Numbered from the stretch's first letter, positions 18,092 through 26,927 are shown. The stretch is DNA of 34,144 nt from Planctomycetota bacterium (GCA_021810145.1 JAJZJL010000044.1:1-34144), one strand, 5' to 3'. Translations and numbers: made by a program. The notes: a model not told the origin generated them from the sequence alone.

Positions 18092-18566
18092 TCCAGTCGT
18101 GCGTCCTTCTTGCGAACAAGGCAGGGAAACAATCAGGCAAAAGGCCGTAAACCATGTCTCCAGACGGTTGACCTGTCGGTGGTCCCATAGCGCGATATTA
18201 TCCAGATTGGCAATGGCGCATTGAATTCAACGTGATGCCGAGACGGTGAAGCTTTCGGATGGTGGTCTTACGGTGACCGTGGCGAGATCGCACATTGCGA
18301 TCATTGTAATGGCGCATTTTACGGGCGGTTGCGTCAAGGAACCATTGACCTTGTTGCCTTGGCACGAAGCACGTCTGAATCGTCGCGTTAGCCCGCAATA
18401 CGTACTTGGTATCCCGGTCAAGTACGGTGATTAGAGAAGATTACCTGCCCGCAATGGGCACCAACATATGGCGGTCACTTGAGAAATCATTCGATGACGG
18501 CCGCATCGGGTAACGGTGGGGGGGCACAGAGTCCGGCTCCGCAACCGGCGGAAATGGCCCGCAGCA
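18092..18566. other. Gap before the tRNA-proximal island edge, no supported gene
   Basis: Several short frames on both strands, none with a ribosome binding site. On the minus strand around 18430-18395 one frame reads ITVLDRDTKY, faintly like the DRDTKF segment of DDE transposases, but the following residues do not continue the match. This is where an integrase gene would be expected; none is recognisable. Confidence 0.35.
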
Positions 18567-18625
18567 ATCCGCAAATGCCAACTGATGACAGTAAGAAAGC
18601 GCCTGATTTGCGGGCATTTGCGGAT
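18567..18625. repeat. 13-bp perfect inverted repeat near the att edge
   Basis: ATCCGCAAATGCC (18567-18579) and its exact complement GGCATTTGCGGAT (18613-18625), separated by 33 bases. The pair lies just inside the island side of the tRNA gene. It could be an arm-type or accessory-protein site of the former recombination system, or a structured tail of the tRNA transcript. Confidence 0.5.
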
Positions 18626-18626
18626 A

Positions 18627-18644
18627 CATGCAGTGATCTGCATG
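18627..18644. repeat. Perfect hairpin downstream of tRNA-Arg
   Basis: CATGCAG, TGAT, CTGCATG forms a 7-bp stem with a 4-base loop, 10 bases beyond the tRNA 3' end on the tRNA's transcribed strand. A T-rich stretch precedes it and none follows, so it is not a standard intrinsic terminator. It may help end or process the tRNA transcript, or belong to the att region. Confidence 0.45.
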
Positions 18645-18650
18645 AAAATC

Positions 18651-18678
18651 AAATGCGCCCGGCGGGAGTCGAACCTGC
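18651..18678 (-). repeat. Proximal att-like repeat in the tRNA-Arg 3' end
   Basis: Identical over 28 bases to 438-465. It spans three bases past the gene, the discriminator base, the 3' acceptor strand and the T arm of tRNA-Arg(CCG), the usual crossover segment for tRNA-targeting integrases. Confidence 0.65.
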
Positions 18679-18727
18679 AACCTTCGGCTTCGGAGGCCGA
18701 CGCTCTATCCAATTGAGCTACGAGCGC
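18654..18727 (-). tRNA. tRNA-Arg (anticodon CCG)
   Basis: A 74-nt cloverleaf on the minus strand: acceptor GCGCTCG/CGGGCGC with one T-G pair, discriminator A, D stem GCTC/GAGC, anticodon stem TCGGC/GCCGA around CTCCGAA giving anticodon CCG (reads CGG), 5-base variable loop, T loop TTCGACT. CCA is not encoded. The T stem GCAGG/CCCGC contains an A-C mismatch (positions 51 and 63), which is unusual. The gene's 3' end is duplicated at 438-465 and seems to be the insertion site of the island to its left. Confidence 0.95.
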
Positions 18728-18974
18728 GAATCGTTGGAGGGATTTTAGCACATTCCGCATCGGGCGTCCAAAGAACCGATTTGCTGTCGCTTTTTTTGCC
18801 AATTACTGCGTACACAATAGTCCGTAGCCGGATTGTGCCGTTGACCGGAGAAATGGGCACCTTCGCCGCCCATGCGTGCGTGGATAATTCGCGGATGCTT
18901 GCAGGCCGCCATGTGCAATTTTCACCAAGGCTACTTTCCGTGCTGATCCACTGTGTCATTGTAACGAATCAAAG

Positions 18975-19003
18975 TTGCCGGTGACTTATTAAATGCCGAT
19001 AAT
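18975..19003 (+). promoter_or_regulatory. Candidate promoter of tag
   Basis: -35 TTGCCG (18975-18980), 17-base spacer, -10 GATAAT (18998-19003), 39 bases before the tag start codon. The -10 has five of six consensus bases. Confidence 0.4.
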
Positions 19004-19042
19004 AGTTGGACTTTTAAAATCCGGTGATGCGAGGAAATCGTC

Positions 19043-19666
19043 ATGGATGCTGAAATCAAAAAACGTATCGCAGCAGGCAAGGGTACAGCAATCATGCGTT
19101 GCCATTGGCCGAAGTCGGATTTGAGTATCGCCTATCATGACCACGAATGGGGAGTGCCGTTGCATGATGATCGCAAGTTCTTTGAATACCTCATCCTCGA
19201 TGGCGCACAGGCCGGCTTAAGCTGGGAAACCATACTGCGGAAGCGGGAGGCGTATCGGCGGGCGTTCGCGCAATTCAGTCCCATTTCCGTGGCCCGTTTT
19301 AATGCCAATGATCGCCAACGGTTGTTGTCCGATGCGGGTATTGTCCGCAATCGGCTGAAAATCGATTCCGCCATTCGTAATGCCGATGCGTTTCTCAAGG
19401 TTCAAAAGGAATTTGGCAGCTTTGATGCTTATGTCTGGCGTTTTGTAAACGGCATGCCGATTGTCAATCATCGGCGCAAATCATCCGATATACCCGCCCG
19501 CAGCAAAGAATCCGATGTGCTGAGCAAGGATTTGAAATCGCGCGGCTTTAATTTTGTCGGCACAACAATATGCTACGCTTTCATGCAGGCGGCGGGGCTG
19601 GTCAACGATCATCTTGTTTCCTGCTTCTGCCATCCGGATATGAAACATGAGACATCCCTCAGGTAA
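19043..19666 (+). CDS. tag: DNA-3-methyladenine glycosylase I
   Basis: Base-excision repair enzyme that removes 3-methyladenine from alkylated DNA, acting in the cytoplasm. The 207 residues match the Tag family throughout: RCHWPKSD at residues 19-26, YHDHEWGVPLHDDRKFFEYL (31-50), QAGLSWETILRKREAYRRAF (57-76), and the C-terminal NDHLVSCFCH. Cys20, His32, His190 and Cys194 correspond to the zinc-binding Cys/His set of the E. coli enzyme. GAGG (19031-19034) lies eight bases before the ATG; compared with E. coli Tag the N-terminus is about 16 residues longer, and an internal ATG at codon 18 is possible. It is the first gene outside the island. Confidence 0.95.
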   Translation: MDAEIKKRIAAGKGTAIMRCHWPKSDLSIAYHDHEWGVPLHDDRKFFEYLILDGAQAGLSWETILRKREAYRRAFAQFSPISVARFNANDRQRLLSDAGIVRNRLKIDSAIRNADAFLKVQKEFGSFDAYVWRFVNGMPIVNHRRKSSDIPARSKESDVLSKDLKSRGFNFVGTTICYAFMQAAGLVNDHLVSCFCHPDMKHETSLR

Positions 19667-20019
19667 GTCAGGCCTGCCTGTGCCGCAATGGCGCGTGTGA
19701 TGGCATGTTCGGCGAACAGGCCAATTCCTTTCGGCTCAAGGAACCTCCATGACCGATGCGGAAAAAAATGATTCGGCTACTGCTGTATGCTCCCATTGTT
19801 TACTTTCTGGTTAACGCGGTGAATCTGCCGTGCGAAATAATGCGCGGTGTCCGTGCGGGATGTTTGAACCCTAAGGGTGTTTAATGCTAAAGTAAGACAG
19901 CGACGTTCTGCGGCACGGGCTTTTGCGGGCTGCAGCAAGCGGTACCTGGCCGGGTGGAAATTCAAGAACGGCAGGCCGCGGATGGTACGATCGCTTGAAA
20001 ATGGGAAGCTGTAACCCGC
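19667..20019. other. Gap between tag and the APH-fold gene
   Basis: About 350 bases. The only candidate gene is the short membrane peptide at 19756-19884, annotated separately. The rest (19885-20019) shows no supported frame, promoter or terminator. Confidence 0.4.
19756..19884 (+). CDS. Possible 42-residue membrane peptide
   Basis: Short frame encoding MRKKMIRLLLYAPIVYFLVN and a further 22 residues ending NPKGV. The basic start and hydrophobic segment at residues 7-22 give a typical small single-pass membrane protein. AAGGA lies 12-16 bases upstream, nearer to an overlapping ATG at 19749 whose frame stops after 21 codons. Two Cys (26 and 35) follow the membrane segment. No family recognised; it could be chance. 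Confidence 0.3.
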   Translation: MRKKMIRLLLYAPIVYFLVNAVNLPCEIMRGVRAGCLNPKGV

Positions 20020-20982
20020 ATGGACAAAAAAGGCATGGATGATCGCACGGCATATCTGCTTAATGGTCTGGTGGAACGACATTATGACATCGGGCGGGTG
20101 CTGCGCTTCCGAAAAATCAAACGGGGTCGGCAGGCGGAATGTTTTGAACTACTAACAGCGGGCCAGCAGGAATTTCTGCTGCTGCTGTTTCCGGCAGCTT
20201 TTGACGCAGCGCAGTTGCAGGCAACCGGTGCCTTAACGGCGCAGCTTGGCGCAGCGGGCTTTCCCGTGCCCAAGGTCATTCATGCCAGCAGCCCTGAAAC
20301 CGGCTGGCTTGCGGCCGGGCCGCAGGGATCCCACCTCATGCTCAGCACGCAGCCGCAGGGACAAGCGATGGAATCGGAGCTGTGGAGCAGTCAGAATTTA
20401 AGCCATCTTGGATTGCGTCTGGCCTGGCTGCATCGGCTGCTGGCTCAGCAGCGGCCGGCAATGTCCGTCACGTCGAATCAACTGGCCCAGCAGTTGCAGG
20501 CCCTTTTGGATCAGCCGTCAGCCGGAGGCACCGGCGTAAAAAAGGCTCTGAATGTGGCGCAGATTGAAAAAATTATCCGGGAGCTTTCGGATCTTTCAGT
20601 TGAATGTACCCACTGCTGGCACGGGGCCTTGACGCCCGAAGCGGTACTTCTGGACGCGGATCGACAGATTATGTCCATTCTGGATTGGGGATATTGTCAG
20701 GTGGGATTTCCGCATGAAGATGTGGTGGATGTGTTTTTAAACTGGTGTGTGGATCGTGAGGGGCAAATTCGCTCGCCGGAGGCGCAAGGCTTTTTGCAGG
20801 CCTATTTCTCGCTTAACAGCACCAATGGGCCACCCTGGCATCAAATTGTGGTGTTGTGGACGGGCCACCGCCTGATCGCGGCGCTTTCAGGCCGCGCCAA
20901 ACTGCCGCGTGGATTTGCCACAATTCTGGAAAATCCGCATTTTCTTTCCGCAGCCATCACGATTTGCCAAAGCAAGTTATAA
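20020..20982 (+). CDS. APH-fold phosphotransferase-like protein, probably inactive
   Basis: A 320-residue protein with the fold signature of the aminoglycoside phosphotransferase/choline kinase family. The C-lobe is recognisable: HGALTPEAVLLD (201-212), ILDWG (220-224), then GFPHEDVVDVFLNW. Active members read HGDLxxxNVL, where Asp is the catalytic base and Asn binds magnesium. Here both are Ala (A203 and A208), while the later metal-binding Asp222 is kept. The N-lobe lacks an obvious ATP-binding Lys strand, although LLLLFPA could be its equivalent. I therefore expect a pseudokinase or binding protein. It lies 53 bases before lepA on the same strand and may be co-transcribed with it. The ATG has only a weak ribosome binding site. 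Confidence 0.75.
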   Translation: MDKKGMDDRTAYLLNGLVERHYDIGRVLRFRKIKRGRQAECFELLTAGQQEFLLLLFPAAFDAAQLQATGALTAQLGAAGFPVPKVIHASSPETGWLAAGPQGSHLMLSTQPQGQAMESELWSSQNLSHLGLRLAWLHRLLAQQRPAMSVTSNQLAQQLQALLDQPSAGGTGVKKALNVAQIEKIIRELSDLSVECTHCWHGALTPEAVLLDADRQIMSILDWGYCQVGFPHEDVVDVFLNWCVDREGQIRSPEAQGFLQAYFSLNSTNGPPWHQIVVLWTGHRLIAALSGRAKLPRGFATILENPHFLSAAITICQSKL

Positions 20983-21035
20983 TAACGAGTCTGGCGGGTA
21001 GATGGTTGCCCGTGTTTTGAGGCGCACCAAAAGGC

Positions 21036-22823
21036 ATGGATATACGCAATTTTTCAATCGTGGCGCATATAGACCACGGTAAATCGACACTGGCGGATCG
21101 TATTCTGGAACGCACCGGTGCCATTACCGAGCGCGATATGCAGGCTCAATTCCTTGATGATCTGGACTTGGAGCGTGAACGCGGCATTACCATTAAGGCC
21201 AGTGCGGTTACCGTACCGTATACCCTTGACGGCCGGCGGTACATGTTTAATTTAATTGATACGCCCGGCCACGTTGACTTTCATTATGAAGTTGCCAAGG
21301 CATTGCAGGCCTGCGAGGGCGCATTGCTGCTGGTGGACGCCACGCAAGGGGTACAGGCGCAAACGGTTGCCAATGCCTATGCCGCCATTGAAGCGGGGCT
21401 GGAAATTGTTCCGGTCATTAACAAAATTGACCTCCCCAGCGCCCGTCCCGAACAGGTGGCTGAAGAAATGGAACAGGTTCTGGGCATAGACGCCCTTTCC
21501 GCGGTGCATATCAGCGCCAAAAGCGGTCTGGGCGTGGATGAATTGCTGCGTGCGATTTGTCTGCGTCTGCCGGGTCCGCGGGGCCAGACGGATAAACCCC
21601 TGCAGGCCCTTATCTTTGACAGCAAATATGATGATTATCGCGGCGTAATTGTCTATATCCGTGTGATGAACGGGAAAATCACCGTCGGGCAGAAAATACG
21701 CCTGATGGGTGAACAGCGCGTGTATCAGGTCACCGGTCTGGGTAAATTTGCCCCGCGCGCCGTGCAGGTGGAATCGCTGGAGGCGGGGGAAGTCGGCTTT
21801 CTGGTTGCCAATATCAAAACCCTCAGCGATGTTACCATCGGTGACACCATAACGGATGCCAACGCGCCGGCCTCCGAAGCCCTGCCGGGGTACCGCCCGC
21901 CCAAGCAGATGGTCTACTGCGATTTTTACCCCGGTCCGGACACCGAGTATACGCAGTTGCGTGAAGCGCTGGAAAAGCTTCGTCTGAATGATTCGTCGTT
22001 CACGTTTGAACCGGAAACCTCCGATGCCCTGGGCTTTGGATTCCGGTGCGGATTCCTGGGACTTCTGCACATGGAAATTGTGCAGGAACGCCTTGAGCGG
22101 GAGCAGCATGTGCAGGTTGTGCAGACGGCCCCAACCGTGCCATATGAAATTCTGCTTAACGATGGCACCGTCAAGATGATCGACAGCGCTTCCATGCTGC
22201 CGGATTTAAGCAAGGTGCGTGAGATTCGCGAACCCATGATTCGCGCCAGCATCATTGTTCCGGCGGAAAATATCGGCGATATATCCAAGCTCTGCCAGGA
22301 TCGTCGTGGTATTTATAAAAAGACGGAATACCTCGGACCCAATCGTGTGATCATTGAATATGAAATGCCGCTGGCGGAAGTGATTTTTGACTTTTTTGAC
22401 CGCCTGAAAACCGCCACGCGCGGCTACGGCACGCTGGATTATGACCTGATCGGCTTCCGGGCCGATGAACTGGTCAAAATGGACATTCTGGTAAACGCTC
22501 AGGCTATTGATGCCCTGAGCCTGATTGTGCACCGGTCCAAGGCTGAATCGCGCGGACGGGCCATTATCCGCAAACTCAAAGAAGAAATCGGCAAGCATTT
22601 ATTTGAAGTGCCGCTGCAGGCTGCGGTTGGTTCACGCGTCATTGCGCGTGAAACCATCAGCGCCATGCGCAAAAATGTTACCGCCAAATGTTACGGTGGT
22701 GACGTGAGCCGCAAACGTAAACTGCTGGAAAAGCAGAAAGCCGGTAAAAAGCGGATGAAGCAGGTGGGACAAGTGGAAATTCCACAGGAAGCGTTCATGG
22801 CTGTTCTGGAGCCTGGCGAGTAG
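21036..22823 (+). CDS. lepA: Elongation factor 4 (LepA)
   Basis: Ribosome-associated GTPase EF4, thought to back-translocate or remodel stalled ribosomes. Full-length at 595 residues. The GTPase domain shows [15 protein letters not shown] (10-24), switch-region [17 protein letters not shown] and NKIDLPSA. Domain II follows, then the EF-G-like domains with [20 protein letters not shown] and the LepA-specific C-terminal domain, ending [20 protein letters not shown]. Nothing is missing. The ATG follows AAAGG closely, with a more distant GAGG. It is convergent with the GH20 gene, only 54 bases apart. Confidence 0.98.
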   Translation: MDIRNFSIVAHIDHGKSTLADRILERTGAITERDMQAQFLDDLDLERERGITIKASAVTVPYTLDGRRYMFNLIDTPGHVDFHYEVAKALQACEGALLLVDATQGVQAQTVANAYAAIEAGLEIVPVINKIDLPSARPEQVAEEMEQVLGIDALSAVHISAKSGLGVDELLRAICLRLPGPRGQTDKPLQALIFDSKYDDYRGVIVYIRVMNGKITVGQKIRLMGEQRVYQVTGLGKFAPRAVQVESLEAGEVGFLVANIKTLSDVTIGDTITDANAPASEALPGYRPPKQMVYCDFYPGPDTEYTQLREALEKLRLNDSSFTFEPETSDALGFGFRCGFLGLLHMEIVQERLEREQHVQVVQTAPTVPYEILLNDGTVKMIDSASMLPDLSKVREIREPMIRASIIVPAENIGDISKLCQDRRGIYKKTEYLGPNRVIIEYEMPLAEVIFDFFDRLKTATRGYGTLDYDLIGFRADELVKMDILVNAQAIDALSLIVHRSKAESRGRAIIRKLKEEIGKHLFEVPLQAAVGSRVIARETISAMRKNVTAKCYGGDVSRKRKLLEKQKAGKKRMKQVGQVEIPQEAFMAVLEPGE

Positions 22824-22877
22824 TCTGTTCTGCCGGGGCTTTTTGTTTATCATGCAATCAGCCGGACGGGCAACCGA

Positions 22878-24785
22878 TTACGCCTTCGCGGCATCGGTAA
22901 ACCTGCGATGTTCCTCAATGCGCTGATCAAAAATGGCCAGTATATCCTCCAGACGCGAACGTTTATTGCGTTGCAACCAGAGCTGGCGGTAACGATCTTT
23001 CAATAGTTGAAGGAAATGAATTTGCCTTTCCGGTTCCGGCTGATGCGACGCCCGGTTGGCAAAGAAGTCCAATCGTGCCATCGTGCGGGTGAGCGTATAG
23101 AGAATCTGATCGCGGGTAAGCGCCAACTCCTGGCGGGCCAACCGCTGATCTGCATCCAACGCGTCGCCGGGAAGCTCAAAGTGCCTTCCGATTGTGTTAA
23201 CACGCCGATATTGTTCTTCCAGCACATGGGCCTTTGCCTGATTGAGAAATTCGGTTTCGTGCCACGGCTCGCGCATGAGCTTGAAATCCAGGGAGGCGTT
23301 GGGCAGAGGTGTCTGGGTGATACTTTGATAGACATTGCCCATTTCGCACACTGCCGCAGAAAGCAGACCTGTGCGATCAGCCAGAAGGTGCAGCCCAGCG
23401 GATACAGCGTGCTGATCCGCCGAATCCTGTTGAACATTCCATGCCACGGCGGCACCGTACGCCATCGGAAGCAGGCTTACAGCCAGTGCCTGCTGATGGC
23501 CATAATCGCCCCAGTCGGCGTTAAGCAATCCGGCTGCGCCATGTTTTAATCCGGCATGGGCGGCATTGCGCAGATTGGCCGTGGCATTATCCCATCGACC
23601 GCCGAGTGATTGCCAGGTGGATGTCCCCGGGCAAACATAAAAAGGCCGTCCGGATTCGGAAAAGAGTTTGCCGTGTTCGTCAAATGGATGATCTCCGGCA
23701 TATCCCCATTCCAGCAGTGTGGCATCTTTGGGCAGTTGGTCAATGAGTTCCGGATGATTGAGAATTATATCGCCCCAGAATTGAGAACGCTTTCCATGGC
23801 GGCCCGCCAGCTCGGCGCAGAAATGAACCCAATCCACATAAAGCCGGCCGATACCTTTTGCTTTGGCGGCATCGGCACTGCGCCCGAGGCCCAAATCCCA
23901 TGATTCATCGCAGCAGATGTTAAATGTCGGGCTGGAAAAATTCGGAAGAAATTCGGCGTACAACTCTGAAATCAGCGCCTTGGATGCCGCATCCGTCACG
24001 CACAGCGTCCAGGGATCATCGCTCCATGTCTTGATTCCCCGGCTCCGCAATTCCGCGGGTTCAATTTCCGCCAGATGGCGATACCGGGGCAGGCGGAGAA
24101 TCTTGTCAAAATGCCCCAGCGACGTAAGTGATGCCACAAAGTCGATGTGATAGCGGCGGCAAAGCGCATCAATTTCGCGTATTTCAGCCGGCGTAAGCGG
24201 CGTGGTGTCGGCGTAAAAATCGGGGTGGCCGGAAAATTGAAATACATTTTCTATGTAGAGTTGAAACTCATTGATTTTAATGGCGGCCAACTGTTTGACG
24301 AGCCATATAAGTGTTTCCAATGTCGGTACCTTTCCGCGCGAAACGTCATGATAAAATCCGCGACGGTCATAATCGGGTGTATCGAAAATGTGCAGGCATG
24401 GCCAGGTGCGGCCATATTGCCGGGCAATCTGAATCAGTGTTTGCAGCGCATAAAACAGACCAACATGGGTTTTTGCCTCAATGGCGACCGCGGCCGCGGA
24501 AATATGCAGTTGATATCCTTGCGGGTGCGGAAATGAAGGGACCAGGGTCAACCGGATCAGGGGAATGGTGTTCGGCTTCGCGCCCAGGCCAACCGATGGT
24601 CCGGCGCTAATAAGCGAAATGACCTGCGCCAAGGCCTCATGCAGGGCAGGGTCATCGGATGGTGCCTGAATCCGCGGCGGCAGGGCCGCAAACCGCAGCG
24701 TTCCCGGCTCGCGCTGACATTGCTTTGGAAAGGGAATCAGATGCAGGGGTGAACTCACTGCGGTAGATTGATCCATAAATGCCAT
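22878..24785 (-). CDS. GH20-like beta-N-acetylhexosaminidase
   Basis: A 635-residue protein with a GH20 layout: an N-terminal GH20b-like domain (LHLIPFPKQC to IARQYG), then the barrel with FDTPDYDRRGFYHDVSRGKV, IKINEFQLYIENVFQF and NICCDESWDLGLG. The adjacent Asp-Glu (D293-E294) matches the GH20 catalytic pair that uses substrate-assisted hydrolysis. WGYAGDHPF and NADWGDYGH look like active-site strands. No signal peptide is visible, so it is probably cytoplasmic. ATG 24785 places the start just before the homology; a GTG at 24959 would overlap the mutL stop as GTGA and add 58 residues with no family similarity. It follows mutL on the same strand. It should release terminal N-acetylhexosamine, perhaps in cell-wall recycling or glycan breakdown. 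Confidence 0.78.
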   Translation of the reverse strand: MAFMDQSTAVSSPLHLIPFPKQCQREPGTLRFAALPPRIQAPSDDPALHEALAQVISLISAGPSVGLGAKPNTIPLIRLTLVPSFPHPQGYQLHISAAAVAIEAKTHVGLFYALQTLIQIARQYGRTWPCLHIFDTPDYDRRGFYHDVSRGKVPTLETLIWLVKQLAAIKINEFQLYIENVFQFSGHPDFYADTTPLTPAEIREIDALCRRYHIDFVASLTSLGHFDKILRLPRYRHLAEIEPAELRSRGIKTWSDDPWTLCVTDAASKALISELYAEFLPNFSSPTFNICCDESWDLGLGRSADAAKAKGIGRLYVDWVHFCAELAGRHGKRSQFWGDIILNHPELIDQLPKDATLLEWGYAGDHPFDEHGKLFSESGRPFYVCPGTSTWQSLGGRWDNATANLRNAAHAGLKHGAAGLLNADWGDYGHQQALAVSLLPMAYGAAVAWNVQQDSADQHAVSAGLHLLADRTGLLSAAVCEMGNVYQSITQTPLPNASLDFKLMREPWHETEFLNQAKAHVLEEQYRRVNTIGRHFELPGDALDADQRLARQELALTRDQILYTLTRTMARLDFFANRASHQPEPERQIHFLQLLKDRYRQLWLQRNKRSRLEDILAIFDQRIEEHRRFTDAAKA

Positions 24786-24955
24786 AACCAATTGTCTTTC
24801 CTGCTGATGCATATTTCCGGCCATTGTGCCGGCGTTATCGCGAGCCTGAGTTCCGTTTTTCCCCGTCAGCGGCGGATCAAAACTACTGCGTCCGGCGCGT
24901 CCGTGGTCATGCAAGAGCATCCCCTTTTGAGCTGCGGCGTTATATACCGCAACTG

Positions 24956-26887
24956 TCACCGTCGTTTAAATTGCTTTTCCAGATCGCGGCGATCCAGGCG
25001 GATGGTAGTGGGGCGGCCATGGGGGCAGTTGCTTGATCGCTCCACTTCCTGCCGCCGAGCCAGTAGCGCGGTTATTTCCGGATTGGTCAAGGGATCTCCA
25101 GCCTTTATCGCGGCTTTACAGGCGGCCATATCGAGTACCTCGTGGAGCAATTCTTCGTCTGTTATGTCGGAGGACTGCTCCGTTGCTTTGTCGAGTATTT
25201 CTTTGACAAAATCCATGGTGTTAAGCCGCGACAACAACCCCGGCAGACTCTGCACCGCCACGCTGGAGGCGTCAAATTGTGTTATTTCGATTCCCAGCGA
25301 CGCCAGCAACGGCCGCACCCGATCCAATCCGGCAAGCTGCCGCATGGTAACAGACACAACCACTGGCAGCAGCAGCCGCTGCCCGGCGATGGTTCCGGCA
25401 CGAACGCGCGCCAGCAGACTTTCATAAATAACCCGTTCGTGCAGGGCGTGCTGGTCAATGACCAGCAGTCCTTCGCCGTCTTCCACAACAATAAAACTGT
25501 TATGGAATTGCATGAACTTCGGTACGGTTCCGTCTGTAATTGCGGAAGAGGCCGTGTCGGGGACAACGGACACCGGAGGCTGTTGGACCACGGTGCTGGA
25601 AGTTGCGCCCGCGGCCGGTGGAGCAACATCGGGCATTACCGCAGCGCCGGAATCCGCCTTGGGGATATCGTCACGATCCTTCTGGGGCAATTGCGGCGAG
25701 GGCACGGCCAGAGATTGCTGCAGTGGCTGTGGATCACGAAAAAATTCCGCGATGACCTGCCGCCGCTCCTGAGTTTGTTTCGCCATAAACTGCTGCGCCG
25801 CTTCCGGTGCCGGCGCTGAAGGTAAACGCATGGGGGGTGTTAAATCGGATGCCAGCAGTTGTTCCCGAATGGCGGCGAGAACGGCCCGATAAGCCAGATT
25901 CGGTTCGCGAAATCGCACCTCAATTTTTTGCGGATGCACATTGACATCAAACGCGGTGGGGGGCATGGACAGAAATATGACCGCCACCGGCTGCGATTGC
26001 GGTTCAATCAGTCCGCGGAAGGATTCCTTGACCGCGTGGAAAATCGACCGATCTCGGATATACCGGCCATTGAGAAACAGATATTGGTAATGCGCGGTGG
26101 CGCGGGCGGTGGCGGGTTTTCCGACAAATCCTTCCACGCGAATGCCAGGCGCGGCATGATCCAAGGCAATCAGATGTCCCTGTAATTCCTTGTTCAATGC
26201 GGCGACGACCCTCGCCTGGGCATCGGTGGTGGCCGGCAGATTCAAGCTGCTGCGGCCGTTGTGAGTCAGAGAAAACGCGATTGCCGGATGCGCCAATGCC
26301 GCGCGCAGGACGGTTTCGGAAATATGTCCAAACTCGGTTGAATCTCCGCGCAAAAACTTGCGGCGTGCCGGCACACAATAAAACAGATCCCGTACTTCAA
26401 TGGTTGTGCCCACCGGCGCAGCGCAGGGTACGGGAGTATCCAGCACGCTTTCCTGCGCAACGACGCGCACCGCCTGATCATCCTGTGCCCGGCGGGTAAT
26501 AATGGTGGTATGACTGACTCCCGCGATGGAGGCCAAGGCCTCGCCGCGAAATCCCATGGTTTGAATCGCAAATAAATCATCGATTGTCTGGATTTTGCTT
26601 GTTGCGTGGCGGGCAAGAGCCAATGCCACCTGATCCGGAGCGATGCCGCAGCCATCATCCGTCACACGGATCAGCGTGCGGCCGCCGTTTTCAACGGTCA
26701 CGGATAACCGCGTGGCCCCGGCATCCACGGCGTTGTCCAGGAGTTCCTTTACGACGCTGGCGGGCCGCTCCACAACTTCGCCGGCCGCTATTTTATTTAT
26801 CAGTGCATCAGGCAGCACGTGAATGACGCGCCTGCCGGCGGGGACTGCCGATGGTGTTGCTTCAGTGGCGTTCATGTTGCTAAGCAT
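24956..26887 (-). CDS. mutL: DNA mismatch repair protein MutL
   Basis: Mismatch-repair ATPase linking MutS recognition to strand excision. The N-terminal GHKL ATPase is complete: INKIAAGEVVERPASVVKEL, DAGAT, DDGCGI and TMGFRGEALASIAG. A Pro/Ser-rich linker leads to the C-terminal domain. DQHALHERVIYE (from about residue 478) fits the DQHA(X)2E(X)4E endonuclease motif, and ACKAAIKAG and CPHGRP near the end are the other conserved endonuclease-site motifs, so this is a nicking-type MutL as in organisms without MutH. I chose ATG 26887, close to the homologous start; ATG 26875 is equally possible, and 26980 would add unrelated residues. The stop overlaps a GTG that may start the next gene. No mutS is in the window. 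Confidence 0.95.
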   Translation of the reverse strand: MLSNMNATEATPSAVPAGRRVIHVLPDALINKIAAGEVVERPASVVKELLDNAVDAGATRLSVTVENGGRTLIRVTDDGCGIAPDQVALALARHATSKIQTIDDLFAIQTMGFRGEALASIAGVSHTTIITRRAQDDQAVRVVAQESVLDTPVPCAAPVGTTIEVRDLFYCVPARRKFLRGDSTEFGHISETVLRAALAHPAIAFSLTHNGRSSLNLPATTDAQARVVAALNKELQGHLIALDHAAPGIRVEGFVGKPATARATAHYQYLFLNGRYIRDRSIFHAVKESFRGLIEPQSQPVAVIFLSMPPTAFDVNVHPQKIEVRFREPNLAYRAVLAAIREQLLASDLTPPMRLPSAPAPEAAQQFMAKQTQERRQVIAEFFRDPQPLQQSLAVPSPQLPQKDRDDIPKADSGAAVMPDVAPPAAGATSSTVVQQPPVSVVPDTASSAITDGTVPKFMQFHNSFIVVEDGEGLLVIDQHALHERVIYESLLARVRAGTIAGQRLLLPVVVSVTMRQLAGLDRVRPLLASLGIEITQFDASSVAVQSLPGLLSRLNTMDFVKEILDKATEQSSDITDEELLHEVLDMAACKAAIKAGDPLTNPEITALLARRQEVERSSNCPHGRPTTIRLDRRDLEKQFKRR

Positions 26888-26927
26888 AGCGTGAGAACCG
26901 TGGTTCGGGCTAGTGCTGCGGTGTAAA

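Larger units (their letters stand above)
438..18678. mobile_element. Putative genomic island in tRNA-Arg(CCG), carbohydrate-use cargo
   Basis: The block is bounded by 28-bp direct repeats, one being the 3' end of the intact tRNA gene. The tRNA's 3' end points toward the block, as integration requires. Cargo is uniform: GH42 enzyme, LacI regulator, exported lyase-like proteins, pseudopilin, PEP-CTERM protein and a sugar symporter, whereas genes to the right of the tRNA are mostly housekeeping. Inside the block, intergenic DNA is AT-rich and two genes appear to start with TTG. No integrase, relaxase or phage gene was recognised, so the element is either immobile, mobilised in trans, or has lost its integrase. 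Confidence 0.5.

Noticed and set aside
18198-18440. Minus-strand reading ITVLDRDTKY, resembling a DDE transposase or integrase core
   Set aside because: Only about seven residues match; the expected downstream motif is absent and the frame has no start. Too weak to call a transposase remnant.
21252-22109. 285-codon open frame antisense to lepA
   Set aside because: Composition mirrors the lepA codons on the other strand and no ribosome binding site or family match exists; it is a shadow.
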